From assembly GCA_017435245.1 (NCBI GenBank), contig JAFSFK010000043.1, forward strand, positions 1 to 9,587: a stretch of DNA of 9,587 nt, written 5' to 3'. The position numbers and the translations under genes are program-made. The notes under the pieces are model-generated. The model worked only from the letters and a program-made list of their open reading frames with translations, had not been told where the DNA came from and did no database searches. This DNA comes from Oscillospiraceae bacterium. Its GTDB lineage: Bacteria; Bacillota; Clostridia; Oscillospirales; Oscillospiraceae. Positions 1 to 5,666 of the stretch are shown here, in pieces; position 1 is the stretch's first letter; each line of letters begins with the position of its first letter.

Positions 1-4
1 CTCA

Positions 5-49
5 GTCAAAAATCAAAGATTTTTGACAGCTCCCCTTACACAGGGGAGC
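5..49. repeat. Double-hairpin palindromic intergenic repeat (edge copy)
   Basis: Two inverted repeats stand side by side. The first has perfect 10-bp arms at 5-14 and 18-27 around a 3-base AAA loop. The second has perfect 7-bp arms (GCTCCCC / GGGGAGC) at 29-35 and 43-49 around a 7-base loop. The first has no U tract that would make it a simple terminator. The style resembles dispersed palindromic repeats that I recall from intergenic regions of Oscillospiraceae/Faecalibacterium-type genomes. Only one copy is visible and it lies at the window edge, so its repetitive nature is inferred. Confidence 0.5.
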
Positions 50-89
50 CTTTGGCGGGCTAACGCAACTGCTCGATAAACTGGAATTT

Positions 90-125
90 AAAAGCGGAGT
101 GGTTGACCACTCCGCTTTTTATATA
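90..125 (-). terminator. Rho-independent terminator of the metF operon
   Basis: A perfect 13-bp stem (arms 90-102 and 107-119, GC core GCGGAGTGG) encloses the 4-base loop TTGA. It begins just past the metF stop codon (129-131). On the minus strand the stem's last four bases are T and are followed by AAATT, so the U tract is short. On the plus strand the run is TTTTT, so the hairpin could work in both directions and also stop transcripts arriving from the left. Confidence 0.85.
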
Positions 126-128
126 GGT

Positions 129-1007
129 TTAGATACCTGCCAGCTTCAGCAGCTCGGGAACCTTAGCTTCCCAGCCCAGAGCCATAATATGCAGACCCTG
201 GCAGTAGGGACGGCACTCCTTAATGACCTTGGCAGCCAGCTCAACACCGGTGATGCCGGCCTTTGCCTTCTCCTTGTCAGCAGCCAGCTCGTCGATCATC
301 CACTGGGGAACGTGGACACCGGCAACGTTGTTGTTCATAAACTTTGCCATGCCCGCAGACTTGGGAATGATCACGCCCAGCTGGACGGGCTTGCCAAACT
401 GCTTTGCCTTCTCCATGAAGGAGATGAACTTCTCAGAATCAAACACAGCCTGAGTCTGGAAGTATTCCGCACCGGCCATGACCTTGCGTTCCATCTTGGC
501 AAGCTGAGCGTCCACGGAGTCAGAGCAGGGGGAGACAACAGCGCCCTTAGCGAATTTGGGAGGCTCACCCACCAGAGCGGTACCACCCAGGTCAACGCCC
601 TTTTCCAGCTGGCAAGCGGTGTGCAGCAGGGAAACGGAATCCAGATCAAATACAGGCTTTGCACCGGGATGGTCGCCCATCTTGGTGTGGTCACCGGTGA
701 GGCACAGGATGTTCTCGATGCCCAGCATAGCAGCACCCAGCAGCTCGGACTGCAGAGCGATGCGGTTACGGTCACGGCAGGTCAACTGCAGAATAGGGGT
801 CAAGCCGGCATTCTTCAGCGCAACACAGGCGGGCAGGCTGCCCATACGCATAACGGAGGACTGGTTATCGGTGACATTCACAGCAGTAATACCGCTGAGG
901 TATTCCTTAGCTTCTTCCACCAGATGGCCGACTTCGATGCCCTTGGGAGGGCCAACCTCTGCGGTGACTACGAACTGGCCGTTATCAAACAATTCAGTAA
1001 TTCTCAT
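129..1007 (-). CDS. metF: Methylenetetrahydrofolate reductase, flavoprotein subunit MetF
   Basis: This cytoplasmic flavoprotein is predicted to reduce 5,10-methylene-THF to 5-methyl-THF in the methyl branch of the Wood-Ljungdahl pathway; the product can also feed methionine synthesis. The 292-residue protein is one MTHFR TIM barrel of the usual bacterial size. Visible family landmarks are the early TAEVGPP segment with the catalytic-type Glu17, TDNQSS (46-51), QLTCRDRNR (74-82) and LTGDH (103-107), whose Asp106 matches the flavin-proximal Asp of E. coli MetF. The ATG start at 1007 has AGGAG about 10 bases upstream. The gene is last of three, 24 bases after metV, and a strong terminator follows. 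Its neighbours make it the catalytic subunit of a MetF/MetV/RnfC2 complex, not a stand-alone NADH-dependent MetF; that assembly is inferred from gene order. Confidence 0.95.
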   Translation of the reverse strand: MRITELFDNGQFVVTAEVGPPKGIEVGHLVEEAKEYLSGITAVNVTDNQSSVMRMGSLPACVALKNAGLTPILQLTCRDRNRIALQSELLGAAMLGIENILCLTGDHTKMGDHPGAKPVFDLDSVSLLHTACQLEKGVDLGGTALVGEPPKFAKGAVVSPCSDSVDAQLAKMERKVMAGAEYFQTQAVFDSEKFISFMEKAKQFGKPVQLGVIIPKSAGMAKFMNNNVAGVHVPQWMIDELAADKEKAKAGITGVELAAKVIKECRPYCQGLHIMALGWEAKVPELLKLAGI

Positions 1008-1031
1008 TTTTATATAACTCCTAACCCGGTA

Positions 1032-1652
1032 TTATTTGGAAACTTCCTCGTCGGTGGCGTAGTTACGCACCTGTACGGGGCTGCGCAGCACATCCAGCCG
1101 ACCGATCTGTGCCAGCCGCTTCTGGATCCGCTCCCAGCCGCACTCCATATTGGGGTCGACTTCGCACTTGCCGTTCTTGGCACCGCCGCACTGGCCGTTG
1201 ACCAGACTCTTGGAGCAGGCGGTGATGGGGCAGATGCCGCCGGTGAGATTCAGATAGCACTCGCCGCACTGCTTGCAGTCGTACTCCAGAGGGGTAACGC
1301 CCTGGAAGCCGGGCAGTGCGTAGGTATCGCAGCCGGGGATCACCTTTTTGGTTTCATACAGATCCGCAACGGTCTGCACGCCCACACCGCAGGAAAGCAC
1401 CAGAATATATTCGGCTGCTTCAATAGCAGCGGCGTGCTTCTGCAGACGCAGCTTCAGATTTTCTACATTACAGATGTAATCGGTGGTCAGGGTGCCGGTA
1501 ACATTACCGGTTTCCACCAATTCCTGGATCAGAGCATCTGCTTCGTGCTCGGGAAAACGGATCTCCTTGCAGCCGTGGCATACCAGGATGAAGGTCTTGC
1601 CCTGTAAAAGGGATTTGATACCGTCGGTATTTTTCAGTTCCGTAATCAGCAT
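1032..1652 (-). CDS. metV: MetV, iron-sulfur/zinc subunit of methylenetetrahydrofolate reductase (MTHFR C-terminal domain family)
   Basis: This is a 206-residue cysteine-rich protein of the 'methylene-tetrahydrofolate reductase C-terminal' family, the MetV partner of MetF in acetogens. MetV proteins carry metal centres, including Fe-S clusters, and relay electrons to the MetF flavin. Thirteen cysteines are visible: 25, 28, 61, 88, 108, 126, 129, 132, 141, 146, 155, 163 and 171. They include a CxxC near the N-terminus, the SCGVGVQT segment and a CxxCxxC run that leads into GGICP. The ATG at 1652 is separated from the TAA of the upstream gene by one base (TAATATG), which suggests translational coupling. 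The protein is closely related to the first ~205 residues of the upstream gene product, so the two MetV modules are paralogues. Confidence 0.92.
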   Translation of the reverse strand: MLITELKNTDGIKSLLQGKTFILVCHGCKEIRFPEHEADALIQELVETGNVTGTLTTDYICNVENLKLRLQKHAAAIEAAEYILVLSCGVGVQTVADLYETKKVIPGCDTYALPGFQGVTPLEYDCKQCGECYLNLTGGICPITACSKSLVNGQCGGAKNGKCEVDPNMECGWERIQKRLAQIGRLDVLRSPVQVRNYATDEEVSK

Positions 1653-1653
1653 A

Positions 1654-3615
1654 TTACTTCAGCCCCCTTACTCCGTTTTTGCCCATCTTGATCATATTGA
1701 CCAGGGGCAGCTTGGAAGAGCAGATGTATTCACAGCAGCGGCATTCCATACAATCCATAATGTTCATATCCTTGCAGCCCTGCCAATCCTGGGCGCAAGC
1801 CAGCTTGTAGTAATGCAGGGGCTTCAGCTCCATGGGACATACATCCACGCAGCGGCCGCACTTGATGCACTCGTTGGGCTCGGTATTGTCACAATCGATG
1901 GCAATGATACCGTTGGAGCCCTTCATAATGGGCGTGTACAGGGTGGTCTGGGGGAAGCCCATCATAGGACCGCCGGCCTTGATCAGAACATCCTCAGCGG
2001 AAATTCCACCGCAGGCTTCTACCAGCTCAGCTGCGGAAGTACCAACACGGACGATGAAGTTCTGAGGATTGGGGATGTACTTGCCGGTGACGGTAGTCAC
2101 ACGCTCGATCAGCGGCATACCGGTCTTGATAGCATCGGCAATGGCCTTGACGGTGGATACGTTGCTGACGCAGGCACCCACATCTGCAGGCAGCTTGCCG
2201 CTGGGGACGCTGCGGCCCAGAGCACGTTTAATGAGCATCTTTTCACCGCCCTGGGGATACTGGGTAGTGACCTCCAGCACTTCAATGCCTTCGATATCAG
2301 CGGTTTTTTCCCGGAGCAGCGCAATGGCATCGGGCTTGTTTTCTTCAATGACGATGATGCCCTTGGGAGCATCTACAGTTTTCATTTCTGCCTGCAGACC
2401 GAAGATGATATCGTCGGCGTACTCAAGCAAAACCCGATGGTCAGCGGTCAGCATGGGCTCGCATTCGCAGGCATTGACCAGGACTGCATCGATGGGCTTG
2501 CCGGGGTTGAGCTTCACATAGGTGGGGAAGCCTGCGCCGCCCATACCCACGATACCGGCTTCCTTCACGATCTCAATGATCTCAGCGGGTGTCAGTTCCT
2601 CCAGAGGCTTGTTAGGCTGAATGGATTCGTCCAGCAGATCCTTGCCGTCGTTTTCGATGACGATGGAGGTGCAGGTGCCGCGGGTGGCGTGGGGCAGGTC
2701 CTGGATCGCAACGACCTTACCGCTGACACTGGAGTGAACAGGAGCGGAGATGAAGCCGCTGGCTTCACCGATCTTCTGACCCATCTTTACATAGTCACCC
2801 ACATTGACGATGGCGGTTGCGGGAGCGCCCAAATGCATGGACAGGGGAATCACCACATTTTCAGGGGCGGGGAAGCGGACCAGAGCCTTGTGCTCGGTGG
2901 GTTCCTTGCCCTCTACGGGGTGGACACCGCCGTACCAGCCATCCAGCCGCTTTTCACGGATAGACTTAACATAGTCGTTGATCACTTTAAAATTGACCTT
3001 GGAGTAGTCACGAACCTGGACACTCTGCTGGAGCAGCTGGTCTACACGACCCTGCTTTTCCAGACGCTGCTGGATCTTCTCCCAGGCACAGTCCTTATCG
3101 GGACTGACTTCGCACTTGCCGTTCTTAGCGCCGCCGCACTGACCGTTCAGCAGGCTCTTGGAGCAATCCACCACAGGGCAGATACCACCGGTGATTCCCA
3201 GATAGCACTGGGCACAGGCGTCGCAGGCCTTCTTGGTCAGAGCCATACCGTGATGACCGGTATAGTTTAAGGAGTTGGCTGCCGCATACACGGGCAGGTT
3301 TGCCACATCGGCAATGGTCTGAACACCCAGACCGCAGGAGATGGCAACGATGTTCTCAGTGCCCTCGGGGATCATCGTGTTGAACTTTCCCTCTGCCTTG
3401 GTTTTGTTGCAAAGAAAATCTGCTTTTGCGCTGCCGGTAACCGTCTTGCCCAACTGCTGTGCAATCTGCAGAAATGCTTCGCAGTCCGGTTCCTGGGTGG
3501 TGTTAAACTCTTTGAAACACTTGTTGCAGGCAATGACGAAGATGTTGTCCACACCGGACAATACCTGCGCAAGCTCCTGCTCCGGTTTCAAAGCATACTT
3601 GGTATAATTTTCCAA
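1654..3615 (-). CDS. rnfC2: MetV-RnfC fusion protein: NADH-oxidising, RnfC2-like subunit of methylenetetrahydrofolate reductase
   Basis: This 653-residue protein has two parts. Residues 1-205 are a MetV-like module with cysteines 30, 33, 69, 94, 131, 134, 137, 146, 151, 160, 168 and 176, and the SCGLGVQT and CSKSLLNGQCGG segments. Residues 230-653 resemble RnfC and the NADH-binding subunit of complex I: a biotinyl-like region (about 265-320), the nucleotide-binding glycine stretch GIVGMGGAGFP (354-364), the acidic ECEP (384-387) of the NADH/FMN domain, an SLBB-like part, and two [4Fe-4S] motifs (C583/586/589/593 and C622/625/628/632). There are no membrane segments. The likely role is to oxidise NADH and pass electrons to MetV/MetF, as RnfC2 does in Acetobacterium woodii. 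The start is TTG: a TAG lies in frame 15 bases upstream, AAGGTG stands 5 bases before the TTG, and the next in-frame Met is residue 81. Confidence 0.9.
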   Translation of the reverse strand: MENYTKYALKPEQELAQVLSGVDNIFVIACNKCFKEFNTTQEPDCEAFLQIAQQLGKTVTGSAKADFLCNKTKAEGKFNTMIPEGTENIVAISCGLGVQTIADVANLPVYAAANSLNYTGHHGMALTKKACDACAQCYLGITGGICPVVDCSKSLLNGQCGGAKNGKCEVSPDKDCAWEKIQQRLEKQGRVDQLLQQSVQVRDYSKVNFKVINDYVKSIREKRLDGWYGGVHPVEGKEPTEHKALVRFPAPENVVIPLSMHLGAPATAIVNVGDYVKMGQKIGEASGFISAPVHSSVSGKVVAIQDLPHATRGTCTSIVIENDGKDLLDESIQPNKPLEELTPAEIIEIVKEAGIVGMGGAGFPTYVKLNPGKPIDAVLVNACECEPMLTADHRVLLEYADDIIFGLQAEMKTVDAPKGIIVIEENKPDAIALLREKTADIEGIEVLEVTTQYPQGGEKMLIKRALGRSVPSGKLPADVGACVSNVSTVKAIADAIKTGMPLIERVTTVTGKYIPNPQNFIVRVGTSAAELVEACGGISAEDVLIKAGGPMMGFPQTTLYTPIMKGSNGIIAIDCDNTEPNECIKCGRCVDVCPMELKPLHYYKLACAQDWQGCKDMNIMDCMECRCCEYICSSKLPLVNMIKMGKNGVRGLK

Positions 3616-3632
3616 TTCCTCACCTTCCTATT
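3614..3632 (-). promoter_or_regulatory. Ribosome binding site fixing the TTG start of rnfC2
   Basis: On the minus strand the sequence reads AGGAAGGTGAGGAATTG. The AAGGTG core ends five bases before the TTG codon (3615-3613), and an in-frame TAG closes the frame 15 bases upstream. No ATG or GTG is available near here, so the rare start codon is well supported. A weak initiator could hold down synthesis of the first and largest subunit relative to the ATG-started metV and metF; that effect is inference. Confidence 0.7.
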
Positions 3633-3675
3633 GAAATAAAACGCTGCTTTTGTTATATAGGCGTAATACATACCC

Positions 3676-3684
3676 AGTATATCA
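3676..3684 (-). promoter_or_regulatory. Candidate extended -10 promoter for rnfC2-metV-metF
   Basis: The minus strand reads TGATATACT, an extended -10 element (TGn plus TATACT, one mismatch from TATAAT). It lies about 60 bases upstream of the rnfC2 start. No good -35 hexamer is seen 17 bases upstream, as is common for extended -10 promoters. A second AT-rich site (CTATATAAC) nearer the gene is an alternative. No riboswitch-like structure was recognised in the short leader. Confidence 0.4.
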
Positions 3685-3734
3685 CATCATTATGGTTTTA
3701 GCTAGTCCTTTAATGGCTATTTCGGCAAAAAAAT

Positions 3735-3770
3735 ATCGAAAAAACGGTGCAGAATCTGTCTGCACCGTTT
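3735..3770 (-). terminator. Rho-independent terminator of the alpha/beta hydrolase gene
   Basis: A perfect 12-bp stem (arms 3742-3753 and 3759-3770, GC core CGGTGCAGA) with a 5-base loop is followed on the minus strand by TTTTTT that overlaps the stem base. It lies 12 bases past the hydrolase stop codon. It separates the hydrolase transcript from the rnfC2-metV-metF operon, which therefore needs its own promoter in the 3616-3734 gap. Confidence 0.88.
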
Positions 3771-3781
3771 GGTTTTCGATT

Positions 3782-4552
3782 TCAGTACCAGTCGCTGAGG
3801 AGCACCTGTTCAAATTCAAACCAGTCCCTGGTCAGATCCAGCACCATATCCCAGGCACCTTCCTCCTGAAAGCGGTGTGTGGCACCGGGAATGATCACCA
3901 GCTTGGAGGCTTCATTGATCCGGTGGAAATTCTGAATGTGGTCCATAGGGATAAAATCGTCATTTTCGCCGTGCAGGATCAGCATCGGCATATTATGACT
4001 CAGCAGCGCCAGATTCTGATAGGTTTCCTTATAAAAGCTGTAGGTCACCTCCAGAGGACGGGGCAGGGGCAGCGTGACCCGGTCCATAGACCGGAACGTC
4101 TCCTTAGACATCTGAAGCATAGACAGCAGTGTTTCGTGCATCAGAACAGAGGGAGTCTGGATCACCAGACGCAAATTGCCGGGCAGCTCCTTCAGATCCT
4201 GCAGTGCCAGCAGTGTGACATAGGCACCGAAGCCGGTGGCAAAAATGCACAGATCCTCCACTTCCGGAAATTGCTCCTTGGCGCAGCAGGCAGCGGCGTA
4301 CAGAGAATCCACGCAAGGCTCCAGGGTCAAGATATCCACAGGGCTTTCCCCGTGGGCGGGGAAATCAAAGCGGACAGTGGCGGAACCAAACAGACCCATT
4401 TCCTCGGCAATATTCTCCTGAATATCATCCCGGGCGCTGCCGGCAAAGCCGTGTACACCCAGTACCACCCGGCGTACCGGTATCCCATCGGGGACAGTGA
4501 TGATACAGTTGACAGGGGTGTTTCCCTGGGAAACAGAAACGATTCGCTCCAT
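3782..4552 (-). CDS. Alpha/beta-hydrolase-fold protein lacking the nucleophile serine
   Basis: This 256-residue cytoplasmic protein has the alpha/beta hydrolase layout of small serine esterases and acyl hydrolases. It shows an oxyanion-type GVHGFAGSA stretch (32-40), FDFPAHGES (62-70), an acid site in HGENDDFIP (Asp198) and the catalytic-type histidine in GATHRF (His226). The nucleophile elbow reads ATGFG (105-109) where the family has GxSxG, so Gly107 replaces the serine; the codon is GGC at 4234-4232. The protein may be a pseudo-hydrolase, may use another mechanism, or may bind a ligand. The start chosen is the ATG at 4552, 6 bases after a GGAGA site. An earlier in-frame ATG at 4591 lies upstream of the apparent promoter. 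The gene is monocistronic and divergent from the AraC-type regulator. Its substrate is unknown. Confidence 0.85.
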   Translation of the reverse strand: MERIVSVSQGNTPVNCIITVPDGIPVRRVVLGVHGFAGSARDDIQENIAEEMGLFGSATVRFDFPAHGESPVDILTLEPCVDSLYAAACCAKEQFPEVEDLCIFATGFGAYVTLLALQDLKELPGNLRLVIQTPSVLMHETLLSMLQMSKETFRSMDRVTLPLPRPLEVTYSFYKETYQNLALLSHNMPMLILHGENDDFIPMDHIQNFHRINEASKLVIIPGATHRFQEEGAWDMVLDLTRDWFEFEQVLLSDWY

Positions 4553-4581
4553 AGTCCTCTCCTTCATGCGTGGTTTTCTAA

Positions 4582-4610
4582 ATAATAGCAAAAAGTAAAA
4601 AAATTTTCAA
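4582..4610 (-). promoter_or_regulatory. Sigma-A promoter of the alpha/beta hydrolase gene
   Basis: On the minus strand TTGAAA (4610-4605) and TATTAT (4587-4582) are separated by exactly 17 bases. Each hexamer is one base off consensus, and the surroundings are T-rich. Transcription would begin near 4575 and leave a leader of about 23 bases before the ATG at 4552. This also argues against a start at 4591. Confidence 0.7.
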
Positions 4611-4652
4611 CAGAATTTGACAATTTTTTTACCAGGGAAAAAAGAGAAAAAA

Positions 4653-4674
4653 TGCGGTGTTTTTGCGGTTTTTT
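4653..4674. repeat. Tandem 11-bp direct repeat in the divergent promoter region
   Basis: TGCGGTGTTTT (4653-4663) is followed immediately by TGCGGTTTTTT (4664-4674), with one mismatch. The copies are 11 bp apart, about one helical turn, and end 22 bp upstream of the -35 box of the AraC-type regulator gene. AraC-family proteins often bind directly repeated sites, so this is a candidate operator for autoregulation or for the hydrolase gene on the other side. The binding role is inferred. Confidence 0.45.
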
Positions 4675-4696
4675 CCATAAATTCCGAAAACAAACC

Positions 4697-4725
4697 TTGA
4701 CAAATACAGCTAGGTTGCCTATAAT
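4697..4725 (+). promoter_or_regulatory. Consensus sigma-A promoter of the AraC-type regulator and probable operon
   Basis: TTGACA (4697-4702) and TATAAT (4720-4725) are both perfect consensus with the optimal 17-bp spacer. Transcription would start near 4732, about 50 bases before the regulator ATG. No other convincing promoter or terminator was seen between the regulator and the downstream genes, so this may drive the whole plus-strand cluster. Confidence 0.85.
4711..4721. promoter_or_regulatory. Small palindrome overlapping the -10 box (candidate operator)
   Basis: TAGG-TTG-CCTA is a perfect inverted repeat of 4-bp arms around 3 bases. It fills the end of the promoter spacer and covers the first two bases of the TATAAT box. 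A protein bound here would block polymerase. The arms are short, so chance is a real possibility. Confidence 0.3.
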
Positions 4726-4781
4726 AACAGCGCACACGTTTTGTTGGATTTATCGAGCTTAAGAGGGTGATTTTAAGAAAT

Positions 4782-5630
4782 ATGAAAAATTATCCATTTG
4801 TAGCACACGAAACCTACGATTCAGACGGCAAAATTCAGGTTTTACGGATCATACCAAAGGGTTTTACCCACCAGCATAAATACTTTGAGCTGGTGTATGT
4901 TCTGCGGGGCACGGCGATAAGAAAAATGTCGGACGATGCCCGTCTTCCGGTCAGTGCAGGTGATTACTATGTTTCCAACCCCCTCAGTGCCCATGGCTAT
5001 GAGGAGCTGCAGGACTTTGAGGTGGTCAATTGCCTGTTCTTACCGGAGTATATCGACCAGGCATTGACGGACTGCCCCTCCATTTCCTCCTTGCTGGCAG
5101 ACCGGATCCTGCGTTTTGGTGTTCCGGTGGATATTCCCATTGCTGACCGGGTATTCCACGATACCGATGGCGCAGTACGGCGGATCATCAAGCATATGGA
5201 GCGGGAGCAGACCGAGTGCCGTACCGGCTATATGGAGATGCTGCGCTGTTATCTGACCCAGATCCTGGTGTATGCGGTCCGGGCCGGTGAGACCCGGTTC
5301 CCCCACGAGGCGGTGACCAAGGTGATGGAATACCTGAAAGCCCATTATGCAGAGGCTCTTTCGCTGGATACCCTCAGCCAGCTGGTGGGGTACACCCCCC
5401 AGTATTTGAGCAGCCTGTTCAGCGAGGAGGTAGGAATGAGTATCCAGATGTTTTTGCAGCGGATGCGCATTGAGGAAGCTTGCCGGCTGCTTGCACAGAC
5501 AAAGCTCTCTATGGCAGAGGTGGCGGCGGCAGTGGGTTATCAGGACACACGGCATTTCTCCAAGGTGTTCCGCCGGTATCAGGTGATCTCTCCCAGAGAG
5601 TACAGAAAAACCGCAGAAGCGGAAAAGTAA
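4782..5630 (+). CDS. AraC/XylS-family transcriptional regulator
   Basis: This 282-residue protein has an N-terminal cupin-type sensor domain (about 20-90) with a histidine cluster at FTHQHKYFE (28-36) and a second one at SAHGYEE (69-75). The C-terminal AraC DNA-binding domain (about 178-275) has two helix-turn-helix motifs: SLDTLSQLVGYTPQYLSSLF (194-213) and SMAEVAAAVGYQDTRHFSKV (243-262), followed by the usual family ending SPREY. It probably senses a small molecule, perhaps the substrate of the genes downstream, and controls them; this is inferred from position. The ATG at 4782 follows AAGAGGGTGAT, which pairs well with the 16S rRNA tail. A GTG at 4767 would add five residues but overlaps that site. 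The thiolase gene begins 36 bases after the stop. Confidence 0.93.
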   Translation: MKNYPFVAHETYDSDGKIQVLRIIPKGFTHQHKYFELVYVLRGTAIRKMSDDARLPVSAGDYYVSNPLSAHGYEELQDFEVVNCLFLPEYIDQALTDCPSISSLLADRILRFGVPVDIPIADRVFHDTDGAVRRIIKHMEREQTECRTGYMEMLRCYLTQILVYAVRAGETRFPHEAVTKVMEYLKAHYAEALSLDTLSQLVGYTPQYLSSLFSEEVGMSIQMFLQRMRIEEACRLLAQTKLSMAEVAAAVGYQDTRHFSKVFRRYQVISPREYRKTAEAEK

Positions 5631-5666
5631 TATAGTATTTCTGAAAAGAAGAAAGGATAGATTCGT

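Noticed and set aside
99..1607. 502-codon open frame on the plus strand opposite metF and metV
   Set aside because: It covers two clearly homologous minus-strand genes in an antisense frame and passes through the metF terminator and the intergenic gap. Its residues resemble no family and are low-complexity in the way of antisense translations.
1483..3270. 595-codon open frame on the plus strand opposite rnfC2
   Set aside because: Long antisense frames arise from the biased third codon positions of the real gene. It has no family motifs and overlaps the well-supported MetV-RnfC fusion.
4591..4591. Earlier ATG start for the hydrolase, adding 13 residues
   Set aside because: It lies upstream of the -10 box of the TTGAAA-N17-TATTAT promoter and lacks a ribosome site, whereas the ATG at 4552 has one.
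5611..5636. CCGC-AGAA-GCGG hairpin and TATAGT near the end of the regulator gene as a terminator or internal promoter
   Set aside because: The stem is only 4 bp and has no T run after it. The TATAGT has no -35 hexamer at the right distance. The genes are better read as one operon.
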